From Umezawaea sp049997955 (GTDB taxonomy: Bacteria; Actinomycetota; Actinomycetes; Mycobacteriales; Pseudonocardiaceae), in contig JAEBDY010000001.1 in the NCBI GenBank assembly GCA_049997955.1, forward strand, positions 186,001-250,000: 64,000 nucleotides of DNA, in the 5' to 3' direction. The notes beneath the pieces are model-generated. The model searched no databases and had not been told where the DNA came from. It saw only the letters and a program-made list of their open reading frames with translations. The position numbers were made by a program, and so were the translations under genes. Position 1 is the first letter of the stretch. Each line of letters starts with the position of its first letter. Below are positions 25,793 through 33,732 of this stretch, piece after piece.

Positions 25793-28033
25793 TCAGCTCG
25801 CGCGCGACCGGAAGCGCTTCAGCCTCAAGCTGTTCGTCACGACGAACACGCTGGAGAAAGCCATCGCCGCCCCCGCGAGCATGGGGTTCAGCAAACCCAG
25901 TGCCGCCAACGGCAAACCGGCAACGTTGTAGGCGAACGCCCAGAAAAGATTTCCCTTGATGATGGCGAGGGTCCTGCGGGACAAGCGGATCGCGTCAGCG
26001 GCCACCAGCAGGTCGCCGCGCACCAGCGTCAGGTCGCTCGCCTCGATCGCGACGTCGCTGCCGGTCCCCATCGCCAGCCCGAGGTCCGCCGCCGCCAACG
26101 CGGGCGCGTCGTTCACGCCGTCGCCCACCATGGCCACGACCCGGCCCTCGGCCTGCAACCTGCGCACCGCGTCGACCTTCTCCGACGGCAGCACGTCCGC
26201 GATCACGTCCGCCGCGTCGATGCCGACCTCGGCCGCGACCGCCCGCGCCACCACGGAGTTGTCGCCGGTGAGCAGCACCGGTCGCAGGCCCAGCGCTCGA
26301 AGCTCGCGCACCGCCGCGGCACTGGTGGGCTTGACCGTGTCCGTCACCGCGAGCAGCCCGTGCGCCCGGCCGTCCACGGCGACCGCGACGACCGTGCGGC
26401 CCGCCCGTTCCGCGGCATCGGCGGCGGAGCGCAACCCGTCCGGCAGCTCCACGTCGTGCTCGGCCAGCAGCCTCGGCCGACCGATGACGACCTCGCGGCC
26501 GTCCACCTTCGCCGTGACCCCGAGGCCTTCGCGGTTGCGGAAGTCCTCGACGTCGGGCAGGTCGCCGACCTCGGCGCCCGCGCCGCGCACGATCGCGGAG
26601 GCGATCGGGTGCTCGGAACCGTTCTCCACGGCTCCCGCGATCCGCAGCAGGTCCGCGCGGTCCACCCCGTCGGCCGGGACGACGTCGACCAGCGCCAGCT
26701 TGCCCGCCGTCACCGTGCCCGTCTTGTCCAGCACCACCGTGTCGACGCGGCGGGTCGACTCCAGCACCTCGGGCCCCTTGACCAGGATGCCGAGCTGCGC
26801 GCCGCGACCGGTGCCGACCAGCAGCGCCGTCGGCGTCGCCAGCCCGAGCGCGCACGGGCAGGCGATGACCAGCACGGCCACCGCGGCCGTGACGGCGAAC
26901 TCGACCGGCCGCCCGACCAGCAGCCAGGTCGCCAGCGTCGCCAGCGCGATGCCCAGCACCACCGGCACGAACACCGACGAGATGCGGTCGGCCAGCCGCT
27001 GCACCTCCGCCTTGCCCGCCTGCGCCTGCTCCACCAGCGACGCCATCCGGGCCAGCTGGGTGTCCGCGCCGACCTTCGTGGCCCGCACGACCAGCCTGCC
27101 GCCCGCGTTGACCGTGCCGCCGACGACACCGTCGCCCGCGCCGACCTCCACCGGCACCGACTCGCCGGTCACCATCGAGCGGTCGACCGCGGAACTGCCG
27201 TCGACCACCACGCCGTCCGTCGCGATCCGCTCGCCGGGCCGCACCACGAACCGCTCGTCGACCCGCAGCGACTCGACCGGGATCCGCACCTCGCGGCCGT
27301 CGCGCAGGACCGCGACCTCCTTGGCCCCCAGCGCGAGCAGCGCGCGCAGCGCCGCGCCCGCGCTGCGCTTGGACCGCGCTTCGAGCCAGCGGCCCAGCAG
27401 CAGGAACACGGTCACGCCGACCGCGACCTCCAGGTAGATGTCACCGGAGGTCGACGGCCGCGGCACGAGGCTGAACTCGTGCACCATGCCGATCATGCCC
27501 GCGTCGCCGAACACCAGGGCGTACGACGACCACAGGTAGGCGACGGCCACCCCCATCGACACCAGCGTGTCCATGGTGCTGGCGCCGTGGCGCAGGTTCA
27601 CCGCGGCAGCGCGGTGGAACGGCCAGCCGCACACCCAGACCACCGTGCTCGCCAGCGCGAGCGAGAACCACTGCCACGCCGGGAACTGGAGCGCCGGGAC
27701 CATCGACAGCACGATGACCGGGACGCCCAGCAGCGCGGCGATCCGCAGCCTCAGCCCCAGTTCACCGCTGTGCTCGCCGTCGTTCTCCTCGGCCCGCTCC
27801 GGACTCGGCGGCGTGGCCTCGTAGCCCGCCGCCCGGACCGTGGAGACCAGGTCCTCGACCCGCATCCCCGTCGGGAACGCGACGCTCGCCTTCTCGGTGG
27901 CGTAGTTGACCGAGGCGGTCACGCCGTCGAGCTTGTTGAGCTTGCGCTCGATCCGGTTCGCGCAGGACGCGCAGGTCATGCCGCCGATGGCCAGCTCGAC
28001 GCTGCCGCGGGGCCTGGACTCCGTGGTCGTCAT
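25793..28033 (-). CDS. copA: Copper-exporting P1B-type ATPase
   Basis: This encodes 746 residues. One N-terminal heavy-metal-associated domain has GMTCASC at residues 18-24. The membrane part holds the transport motif CPC (VIACPCALGLATP) near residue 392. The soluble domains show DKTGTVT near 435, SEHPIASAIV near 475 and GDGVNDAPAL near 645. This set defines P1B-1 Cu+ export pumps. It is seven bases after the copper chaperone gene copZ, behind a likely CsoR operator, so copper should induce both. ATG 28033 is used. Length and motif order are normal. Confidence 0.92.
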   Translation of the reverse strand: MTTTESRPRGSVELAIGGMTCASCANRIERKLNKLDGVTASVNYATEKASVAFPTGMRVEDLVSTVRAAGYEATPPSPERAEENDGEHSGELGLRLRIAALLGVPVIVLSMVPALQFPAWQWFSLALASTVVWVCGWPFHRAAAVNLRHGASTMDTLVSMGVAVAYLWSSYALVFGDAGMIGMVHEFSLVPRPSTSGDIYLEVAVGVTVFLLLGRWLEARSKRSAGAALRALLALGAKEVAVLRDGREVRIPVESLRVDERFVVRPGERIATDGVVVDGSSAVDRSMVTGESVPVEVGAGDGVVGGTVNAGGRLVVRATKVGADTQLARMASLVEQAQAGKAEVQRLADRISSVFVPVVLGIALATLATWLLVGRPVEFAVTAAVAVLVIACPCALGLATPTALLVGTGRGAQLGILVKGPEVLESTRRVDTVVLDKTGTVTAGKLALVDVVPADGVDRADLLRIAGAVENGSEHPIASAIVRGAGAEVGDLPDVEDFRNREGLGVTAKVDGREVVIGRPRLLAEHDVELPDGLRSAADAAERAGRTVVAVAVDGRAHGLLAVTDTVKPTSAAAVRELRALGLRPVLLTGDNSVVARAVAAEVGIDAADVIADVLPSEKVDAVRRLQAEGRVVAMVGDGVNDAPALAAADLGLAMGTGSDVAIEASDLTLVRGDLLVAADAIRLSRRTLAIIKGNLFWAFAYNVAGLPLAALGLLNPMLAGAAMAFSSVFVVTNSLRLKRFRSRAS

Positions 28034-28040
28034 GGCCCGC

Positions 28041-28250
28041 TCAGCCGACCAGCTGGTAGCCGGCCTCGGTCACCGCGGCCTCCACCTCGTCCTGGCCCAG
28101 TTCGCGGTCGCTGGTCACGGTGACCGCCCCGCTGTCGAGCACGACGGAGACGTCGGTGACGCCGTTCAGCCCGGTCAGTTCCTCGGTGACCGAGCTGACG
28201 CAGTGGCCGCAGGTCATCCCGGCGACGGTGAAGGTGGCGGTGACGGACAT
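28041..28250 (-). CDS. copZ: Copper chaperone CopZ (heavy-metal-associated domain)
   Basis: This encodes 69 residues from ATG 28250, with GAGAGGA upstream. The single HMA domain carries GMTCGHCVSSV at residues 11-20; the His between the cysteines is usual in CopZ-type proteins of Gram-positive bacteria. It carries Cu+ to the ATPase encoded downstream. The promoter region has a near-perfect CsoR-type palindrome 41-55 bases before the start. No csoR gene is within the window, so the repressor must be encoded elsewhere. Confidence 0.9.
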   Translation of the reverse strand: MSVTATFTVAGMTCGHCVSSVTEELTGLNGVTDVSVVLDSGAVTVTSDRELGQDEVEAAVTEAGYQLVG

Positions 28251-28290
28251 GTGCCGTGGTCCTCTCGATCGTGAGACGCTGAGTCCAACA

Positions 28291-28305
28291 TACCCCCAGG
28301 GGGTA
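28291..28305. promoter_or_regulatory. CsoR-type copper operator for copZ-copA
   Basis: TACCCCC-A-GGGGGTA is a perfect 7-bp palindrome with a 1-base centre. Its G/C-tract structure matches known CsoR operators. It lies 41-55 bases upstream of the copZ start and overlaps a TATGTT -10-like hexamer on the minus strand, so CsoR binding would block RNA polymerase until Cu+ releases it. Confidence 0.75.
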
Positions 28306-28380
28306 GTGGGCGGCCACGGTGCCGCTGATCACGGCACTACCCGCTGCGCTCGGCGGACCGCCGAGCGTGACAATTCGAGT

Positions 28381-28608
28381 CTACTGTGGAGGGTCCTCCA
28401 GGGATTCCAGCTTCCCCATCTCGCCCTCGATCCGCGCGACGAGCTGGTCCAGCCCGTCCAGCATCTCGTCGAGCTGGCTCATCCGGTCGTTCATCAAGGC
28501 CTCGACGTTCGACTCCATGTCCGTGATCGACAGACCCGCCAAGAGCGCTTGCGGGTCCATCGGGGAGGAGTTCGGCGTGGGCTCGGGGCTCGGTTCCACC
28601 TCAGGCAT
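28381..28608 (-). CDS. Small acidic helical protein, function unknown
   Basis: This encodes 75 residues from ATG 28608, well placed after GGAAGGA. The first 20 residues are Pro/Glu/Ser-rich. The rest is a long amphipathic helix with heptad leucines (MESNVEALMNDRMSQLDEML, then LVARIEGEMGKLESL), so a coiled coil is likely. There is no signal peptide or cysteine. I do not recognise the family. It lies alone between the copper genes and a small plus-strand gene. Confidence 0.6.
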   Translation of the reverse strand: MPEVEPSPEPTPNSSPMDPQALLAGLSITDMESNVEALMNDRMSQLDEMLDGLDQLVARIEGEMGKLESLEDPPQ

Positions 28609-28759
28609 GCGTCCATCCTTCCCCGCCCGTTCAGGGGCGATTCCGCGCGGGCACCTACTGGGAGTGACACTGCGTTGCGGCGGAATCACTCTCCGGGGGG
28701 CTGCGGCGCCTGACCGAGGTCGCTTAGCCTCGCGCCAACCTCAAGTCGGGGAGGGTGTC

Positions 28760-29005
28760 ATGAGCGGGTCCCTAGAAGTCCGCCAGTTCCTGTGGACGCA
28801 GGACGACGGTTTGTCGCGGCAAGCAGCGGGCGGCGTCCCCGCCCAACGAACCGGGGAGCCCTCGCGGATCTCCGACGACCAGGTCCACCGAGCGCGGCTC
28901 GCGGTAGCCCGAGGCGCCCTCGGCGCCGACGACTGCAGGCTCCTGCTCGACATGCTCGGCCTGTCGCCAGGCGAGGACGGAGGCCCCTCGCCCGTCCAGA
29001 GGTAG
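28760..29005 (+). CDS. Small hypothetical protein
   Basis: This encodes 81 residues from ATG 28760, eight bases after GGGGAGGG. The sequence (SGSLEVRQFLWTQDDGLSRQ start; HRARLAVARGALGADDCRLL later) looks soluble and helical. A single Cys is present. No family is recognised. It precedes the tRNA cluster and is codirectional with it, but a gap of 188 bases separates them and is expected to hold the tRNA promoter. Confidence 0.5.
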   Translation: MSGSLEVRQFLWTQDDGLSRQAAGGVPAQRTGEPSRISDDQVHRARLAVARGALGADDCRLLLDMLGLSPGEDGGPSPVQR

Positions 29006-29193
29006 CCGAAGCGGCCCTCCGGCGGGTGTGTCGGCACCCGTCGGAGCCCATTTCCGCAGATCAGCCGATAAGTCGGACCCCGTTTTGGAGTAGTGGGCAC
29101 TTGTGCTCTATGCTTATGGAGCTTCCAACGGACAGCTTGTTGGAGGGCCCGAGACAGAGGGTGGCCCACACAAGGGCTGCCGGAAGTTGCAAG

Positions 29194-29266
29194 GTCCCCA
29201 TCGTCTAGCGGCCTAGGACCCCGCCCTTTCAAGGCGGTAGCACGGGTTCGAATCCCGTTGGGGGCA
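29194..29266 (+). tRNA. tRNA-Glu (anticodon TTC)
   Basis: A 73-base cloverleaf: acceptor GTCCCCA/TGGGGGC with one wobble, anticodon stem CCGCC/GGCGG with loop CTTTCAA, T arm ACGGG/CCCGT. CCA is not encoded. It is the first of three tRNA genes. Confidence 0.95.
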
Positions 29267-29318
29267 CGTGTTATGCTGGAAAAAGTGACAAGCTAGACTG
29301 CAGGAAATAGTAGAGCAA

Positions 29319-29392
29319 GGCCCAGTGGCGCAGTTGGTTAGCGCGTCGCCCTGTCACGGCGAAGGTCGCGGGTTCGAGTCCCGTCTGGGTCG
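29319..29392 (+). tRNA. tRNA-Asp (anticodon GTC)
   Basis: A 74-base cloverleaf: acceptor GGCCCAG/CTGGGTC, anticodon stem TCGCC/GGCGA with loop CTGTCAC, discriminator G. It lies 52 bases after tRNA-Glu. Confidence 0.95.
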
Positions 29393-29425
29393 CTATAGCG
29401 TTCGGTCACACCCCGGCCGCTACAT

Positions 29426-29502
29426 GGCCAGGTAGCTCAGTTGGTACGAGCGACCGCCTGAAAAGCGGTAGGTCGGCGGTTCGACCCCGCCCCTGGCCAC
29501 CA
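29426..29502 (+). tRNA. tRNA-Phe (anticodon GAA)
   Basis: Acceptor GGCCAGG/CCTGGCC, anticodon stem ACCGC/GCGGT with loop CTGAAAA, followed by an encoded CCA at 29500-29502. Glu-Asp-Phe is a common actinobacterial tRNA cluster order. A terminator follows. Confidence 0.95.
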
Positions 29503-29515
29503 AGCGTGAACACAG

Positions 29516-29542
29516 AAAGCCCCCGGTTTCCGGGGGCTTTTT
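29516..29542 (+). terminator. Rho-independent terminator of the tRNA cluster
   Basis: An 11-bp stem (29516-29526 and 29530-29540) with a TTT loop is followed by more T residues. It lies 14 bases after tRNA-Phe. Confidence 0.9.
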
Positions 29543-29666
29543 GCGTGTGTGCGAAGTTATCCGAACTCGACTGCAGCCGTTGGCTATTCGGTTGGGGAGT
29601 GGAACTTCCTCATCACAATGGCCGCCGTGCTGAAATGCAGGCGGAGTGCGTTCCCGGGGTGGAAAC

Positions 29667-30398
29667 CTAAGCGTCGAAAGCAAGCCCTCGAATCACGGCA
29701 AGTGCCTGGTCGTCGTGGGTCTTGTGCCGCGGCCACCGGGTTCGGTCGGGGTCCGACAGCTCGGCTGCCCGAACGTCGTCCAGCACGGCCTCCGGACCGC
29801 GGGTGTTCGCGATGTCCAGCACCGCGTGCCAGTCCGGGAAGATCCCGTAGTCGTCCACACCGCACGAGACGCCGTCCGTGGCCATGATCACATTCTCGAT
29901 CCCCGCGCGAGGCAAGCTCGCCCGGACCGCTTGGTGGGCCGCCTCCGGCTCGGCCTCGGCGACCCAGTAACCGCCCTCCCGGTTCTTCCAGTCGGTGATC
30001 GTCTCGGCGACGGGCCGCAGGTCGACCAGTCTTGTGTCGGCTATCACAGTCGTGTCGTCGCCGAAGACCACGACCGGGCTGTCGGCCAGCACGAGGACGT
30101 CGAGCGCGTCCTCCGTCCACCTGGTGATCGCCACCGTACTGGCGGGTGAGTCGCCGGGGACCAGGTCGTAGCGGGTGGCGACGCGGGTGATGGCCGTGGC
30201 CAGCAGGTCGGCCAGGTCGCCGTCGCCCGCCAGCAGGGTCGCCAGCTCGGTGCCGAGGGTTTGCGCGTACCAGCCGCCGTTGCGGTCCGGGGGTCTGCGG
30301 GACGTGACGCCGTCCAGCAGGACGACCGCGTTGGGGAGCACGAAGATCCGGTCCTCGGTGGCGCGGCCGGGTGCGGCGCGCTCGGCGGTTTCGATCAT
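29667..30398 (-). CDS. PP2C-like (PPM) phosphatase domain protein
   Basis: This encodes 243 residues from ATG 30398. The fold signals are LLDGVTS near residue 30 (metal-binding Asp-Gly), STVAI near 85 and VIMATDGVSCG near 175 (second metal Asp). These fit the PP2C/PPM family, though several usual surface motifs are altered, so activity is not certain. It would be soluble. The gene is divergent from the HTH-ClpN pair, and the two matching operators between them suggest shared control. A link between phosphatase and ClpN gene is inferred from position only. Confidence 0.7.
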   Translation of the reverse strand: MIETAERAAPGRATEDRIFVLPNAVVLLDGVTSRRPPDRNGGWYAQTLGTELATLLAGDGDLADLLATAITRVATRYDLVPGDSPASTVAITRWTEDALDVLVLADSPVVVFGDDTTVIADTRLVDLRPVAETITDWKNREGGYWVAEAEPEAAHQAVRASLPRAGIENVIMATDGVSCGVDDYGIFPDWHAVLDIANTRGPEAVLDDVRAAELSDPDRTRWPRHKTHDDQALAVIRGLAFDA

Positions 30399-30414
30399 GG
30401 GGTGAACCGTAGGC

Positions 30415-30457
30415 GTCAACCTGGGTTGACAAACGCGGAGTGTCAACCTACGTTGAC
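30415..30457. promoter_or_regulatory. Twin palindromic operators and promoter of the HTH-ClpN operon
   Basis: GTCAACC-TG-GGTTGAC (30415-30430) is a perfect 7-bp palindrome. GTCAAC-CTAC-GTTGAC (30442-30457) repeats the same half-sites. Their centres are 27 bp apart. They overlap a -35 TTGACA (30426-30431) and, 17 bp on, a -10 TACGTT (30449-30454). The start of transcription would fall at or near ATG 30461, so the mRNA is probably leaderless and the operon self-repressed. Confidence 0.7.
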
Positions 30458-30460
30458 GTC

Positions 30461-30670
30461 ATGACGAAGGCTACGGAGTTGGCCTCGGCTGCGGGTGATC
30501 AGGATCCGAAGGTCGGGTTGCGGGCCGTCAGCGCGTTGCGGCGGTTGTTGGAGCAGCTCGAAGCCGTTCAGGTCAGGAACGCCAGGGTGCGGGGTTGGTC
30601 ATGGCAGGAGATCGCGGCCGAGCTGGGGGTCACCCGGCAGGCCGTCCACAAGAAGCACGGAGGTCGCTGA
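30461..30670 (+). CDS. Small HTH regulator paired with a ClpN protein
   Basis: This encodes 69 residues from ATG 30461, probably leaderless. A helical N-terminus (GLRAVSALRRLLEQLEAVQV) serves as a dimer helix. The helix-turn-helix follows: GWSWQEIAAELGVTRQAVHK. Proteins of this type nearly always precede a gene for a Clp N-domain protein in actinobacteria, as here, with an ATGA overlap. It is the natural candidate to bind the two GTCAAC palindromes just upstream. Confidence 0.8.
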   Translation: MTKATELASAAGDQDPKVGLRAVSALRRLLEQLEAVQVRNARVRGWSWQEIAAELGVTRQAVHKKHGGR

Positions 30671-31203
30671 TGATCGGGGAGCGTTTCACCAGGGCGGCCC
30701 GGCAGGCGGTGCACGACGCGGTGAAGGAGGCCGAGCTGGAGTCGGCCGCCGAAGTCGGGCGGCCCCACATGCTGCTGGCGCTGCTGGGGTCGCCGGTGCT
30801 GGCCGGGTTCTCGCTGTCCCGTGACGACGTCCAGAGGGCTTTGTCGGCCGCTCGGCGCAAGGGCGGGTTGAGCGAGGCCGACACCGAGGCGTTGCGGGGG
30901 CTGGGGATCGACGTCGACCAGATCGTCGACAGCGTCGAGCAGTCGCTGGGCGAGGGGGCGATGGTGTCGATGAAGACGCGCAAGAGGCGGTGGCTGTTCG
31001 GGGATCACCGGCCGTTCGAACGCGCGTTGAAGAAGACGTTGGAGCGCAGTCTGGTCGAGGCGAGGGACCTCGGGCACAACTACCTCGGCGACGAGCACCT
31101 CGTGCTCGCCCTGCTGGCGGGTGGAGGGCTCGTCGCCGAGGTGCTGGCGGCTCAGGGGGTGACCTACGTGGAGGTCAGGAAGCTGGTCGTGGCAGGGGGG
31201 TGA
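30670..31203 (+). CDS. Clp repeat N-domain protein
   Basis: This encodes 177 residues from ATG 30670, overlapping the regulator stop. Two Clp_N-type repeats are visible, the first at about residues 3-70 (FTRAARQAVHDAVKEAELES, then PHMLLALL) and the second at about 110-175 (LGHNYLGDEHLVLALLAG). No ATPase domain is present. Free-standing Clp_N proteins may bind substrates or adaptors for ClpC, but their role is largely untested. The last 29 bases overlap the 3' end of the convergent YczE gene. Confidence 0.8.
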   Translation: MIGERFTRAARQAVHDAVKEAELESAAEVGRPHMLLALLGSPVLAGFSLSRDDVQRALSAARRKGGLSEADTEALRGLGIDVDQIVDSVEQSLGEGAMVSMKTRKRRWLFGDHRPFERALKKTLERSLVEARDLGHNYLGDEHLVLALLAGGGLVAEVLAAQGVTYVEVRKLVVAGG

Positions 31204-31828
31204 CCTCGACCCAGGTCAGCCGGGGGAGGAACGCCTGGGTGAGGGGGCCGATCGCCAGGGCGTAGAGGACGGTGCCGATGCCCAGGGTGCCGCCGAGCAG
31301 CCAGCCGCCGGTCAGCACCGCCAGCTCGATGACGGTGCGGACCAGCCGCAGCGACGTGCCGGTGCGGGCGCAGAAACCGGTGGTCAGGCCGTCGCGGGGC
31401 CCAGGGCCCAGGCGGGCGCCGATGTAGATGGCGGCGGCCAGCGCATTGAGCACGACGCCCGAGGTCAGGAGCAGGATCCGCGGCAGGAGTCCGGCCGGGG
31501 CGGGCAGCATCGCGAGGGTGGCGTCCACGGCCACGCCGATCAGCACGACGTTGCTGACCGTCCCGACGCCGGGGCGTTGCCTGAGCGGGATCCAGCAGAG
31601 CAGGACCAGTGCTCCGACGATGACCGTGATCGTGCCGAAGCTGAGGCCGGTGCGCTTGGTCAGGCCCTCGTGCAGGACGTCCCACGGGGCCAGGCCGAGC
31701 GTGCCGCGGATCTGGAGGGCCATCGACGCGCCGTAGAGCCACAGGCCGACGGCCAGTTGGGTCAGGCGTCGCACGGGGGCGACCGTGACCGGGGCGGACG
31801 TGAGCGCGGCGAGACGCGGAGAAGCCAT
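31175..31828 (-). CDS. YczE-family membrane protein
   Basis: This encodes 217 residues. ATG 31828 follows AGGATG and is preferred over an earlier ATG at 31870 that would overlap the operator. Five hydrophobic segments fit the YczE/YitT-type fold; conserved pieces are GLAPWDVLHEGL near residue 50, LGPGPRDGL near 145 and GTVLYALAIGPL near 190. YczE proteins are predicted small-molecule membrane proteins of unknown substrate. Divergent pairing with a MocR regulator (YczR) is a known conserved arrangement, and the three matching boxes between them support control of this gene. Confidence 0.8.
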   Translation of the reverse strand: MASPRLAALTSAPVTVAPVRRLTQLAVGLWLYGASMALQIRGTLGLAPWDVLHEGLTKRTGLSFGTITVIVGALVLLCWIPLRQRPGVGTVSNVVLIGVAVDATLAMLPAPAGLLPRILLLTSGVVLNALAAAIYIGARLGPGPRDGLTTGFCARTGTSLRLVRTVIELAVLTGGWLLGGTLGIGTVLYALAIGPLTQAFLPRLTWVEVTPLPRPAS

Positions 31829-31845
31829 GTGGTCATCCTGCGTTC

Positions 31846-31886
31846 GATTGGCCTTGTATTCCAGGGCCAATCGACAATGATTGGCC
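31846..31886. promoter_or_regulatory. Three GATTGGCC boxes between yczE and its MocR regulator
   Basis: GATTGGCC occurs at 31846-31853 (+), 31865-31872 (-, as GGCCAATC) and 31879-31886 (+). The first two form a 9-bp inverted repeat (31845-31853 and 31865-31873). MocR-type regulators often bind such mixed direct and inverted repeats in the shared promoter. Confidence 0.7.
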
Positions 31887-31888
31887 TC

Positions 31889-33349
31889 ATGGACCAGGGA
31901 ATCCCGCTAGGTGGACGCATATCCGGGCAACGGTTGGCCCGGTTGCTGGGTGACTGGCGGCGGCGTGGCGCCCGGCAGGGCACCGCCGATCTGGCCGCGG
32001 GGATCCGGATGCTGGTCCAGGAGCGCCAGTTGCCCGCGGGTACGCGGCTGCCCTCCGAGCGGGAGATCGCCGACGTGCTCCCGGTCAGCCGGACCATGAT
32101 CACCGCGGCGCTGGACCAGCTCCGCGAGGAGGGCGTCGTGGCCAGCCGCCGCGGCGCGGGCTCGTGGATCACGCTGCCCGGCGGCGTGCTGAGCCAGACG
32201 CCGGACCTGCCGCCGTCGAGTCGGAGCACGATCGACCTGGCACGGGCGGCGCCGTCCGCCGTGCCGGCCATGGCGGCGGCGATGGACGCCGTGCGGCTGC
32301 GGATGCCCGAACACCTCGCCGGGCACGGGTACCACGAGCACGGGGTCCTGGAGCTGCGCCAACGGATCGCGGAGCGGTACACGGCGCGAGGGCTGCCGAC
32401 CTCGCCGGACCAGATCGTCATCACGAGCGGCGCCCAGCACGCGCTCGCGCTGGCGCTGCGGCTGTTCACCGGGCCCGGCGACCGGGTGCTGGTCGAGCAG
32501 CCCAGCTACCCCAACGCGCTGGACGCGATCAAGTCGATGTCGGCGATCCCCGTGCCGGTCCCGCTCCTGCCGGACGGGTGGGACCTCGCGGGGATCGCGG
32601 CCGCGCTGCGCCAGGCCGCGCCGCGGGTCGCATACCTGGTCCTGGACTTCCACAACCCGACCGGGCACCGGCTGGACGCGGCGGGGCGGGCCCGGCTCGG
32701 GGAGCTGCTGCGGCGAGCCCGCACGCCCGCGATCATCGACGAGACGCTGGTCGACCTCGACCTGGACGGCGATCCGGCCGACGCCCCGCCGCCGATGGCC
32801 GCGTTCGCGGACGAGCTGGTGGTGACGATCGGGTCGGCCAGCAAGTCGTTCTGGGGCGGTCTGCGGATCGGGTGGATCCGGGCCCGGCCGGACGTCGTGC
32901 ACCGGCTCGTGTCGACGCGGACCGCGATCGACCTCGGCACGGCGGTGTTCGAGCAGCTGCTGATGGCCGAGCTGCTCGTCGACCCGGAGCCCGTGCTGCG
33001 CGGCCGCCGCGCCGAACTGGCAGCTCAGCGGGACGTGCTGATCGAGAGCGTGCGCGAACACTGTCCCCAGTGGACGTTCCGGCGCCCGGAGGGCGGGCTC
33101 TGCCTGTGGTGCGAGCTGGACGCCCCCGTGAGCACGCAGATCGCGGTGGTGGCGCAGGGCCACGGGCTCCGGTTGGCGCCGGGATCGCGGTTCGGCGCGC
33201 AGGGCGGGCTGGAGCGGTGGCTGCGGCTGCCGTACGGGTTGCCGCCCGAGGTGCTGCGGGAGGCGCTGCGGCGCTTGGGTTCCGTGGCCGCGCAGGTCGC
33301 GGGATCCGCGACGGCGATCGACGGTGGCCTGGCCGTGCCGGTGGCCTGA
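31889..33349 (+). CDS. MocR/YczR-type regulator (GntR HTH fused to aminotransferase fold)
   Basis: This encodes 486 residues from ATG 31889; ATG 31877 is possible, and neither has a clear ribosome site. The GntR winged helix spans about residues 30-105 (LPSEREIADVLPVSRTMITA). A fold type I aminotransferase domain follows from about 140. The PLP lysine lies in GSASKSFWGGLRIGW near residue 325, preceded by LDFHNPTGH near 255. The domain senses PLP or an amino-acid adduct instead of doing catalysis. It is divergent from yczE, with the operator boxes just upstream. A strong stem-loop follows. Confidence 0.88.
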   Translation: MDQGIPLGGRISGQRLARLLGDWRRRGARQGTADLAAGIRMLVQERQLPAGTRLPSEREIADVLPVSRTMITAALDQLREEGVVASRRGAGSWITLPGGVLSQTPDLPPSSRSTIDLARAAPSAVPAMAAAMDAVRLRMPEHLAGHGYHEHGVLELRQRIAERYTARGLPTSPDQIVITSGAQHALALALRLFTGPGDRVLVEQPSYPNALDAIKSMSAIPVPVPLLPDGWDLAGIAAALRQAAPRVAYLVLDFHNPTGHRLDAAGRARLGELLRRARTPAIIDETLVDLDLDGDPADAPPPMAAFADELVVTIGSASKSFWGGLRIGWIRARPDVVHRLVSTRTAIDLGTAVFEQLLMAELLVDPEPVLRGRRAELAAQRDVLIESVREHCPQWTFRRPEGGLCLWCELDAPVSTQIAVVAQGHGLRLAPGSRFGAQGGLERWLRLPYGLPPEVLREALRRLGSVAAQVAGSATAIDGGLAVPVA

Positions 33350-33363
33350 GGTTCCGGGGTCGA

Positions 33364-33394
33364 GGTCCCCGCCGCGTCAGCAGCGGCGGGGACC
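33364..33394. terminator. Stem-loop terminator after the MocR gene
   Basis: Perfect 12-bp arms (33364-33375 and 33383-33394) lie 15 bases after the MocR stop. There is no U-tract. Confidence 0.7.
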
Positions 33395-33732
33395 GACCGG
33401 CGCCTACCACTCGAACTTCCGGCACAGCCCCTCGATGTGCCGGGATGTCGGTGGCGGTTCCCGTGGACCTGCGGCGGGGACGTTCGGGGCGGAACGTCCC
33501 TGCCGCAGGTTCCGGGGTCGGGCCCTGGTGTCGCGGGGCAGTGCGGCACCTGGGCCACACCCGACCTGCTGGGGCGCGGTCGGCAGGTCGGGAAGCCTGG
33601 GTGGGCCTGCGGTCAGCACGGCGCGAACGCCGAGGACACGCACAGCCGGGTGCACAACTGGAGGGATACGAGCCACGGGACCAGGTGGAACCACTGGTCA
33701 GCGGGCATGCTCAAGGCACAGTCGTGCCCTGG
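33395..33732. other. Intergenic region with an 18-bp hairpin
   Basis: No gene is convincing. A hairpin with 18-bp arms (33468-33485 and 33492-33509), paired fully if one G-T wobble is allowed, lies in the middle. The 14-base AGGTTCCGGGGTCG occurs both just after the MocR stop (33349-33362) and just after this hairpin (33507-33520), so part of the region may be duplicated. Short frames exist on both strands but lack starts and ribosome sites. Confidence 0.4.

Noticed and set aside
33404..33694. Minus-strand frame ending HIEGLCRKFEW after the MocR gene
   Set aside because: The last residues look gene-like, but there is no ribosome site or credible start, and the frame crosses an 18-bp hairpin. 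It might be a remnant of a lost gene; not enough to call.
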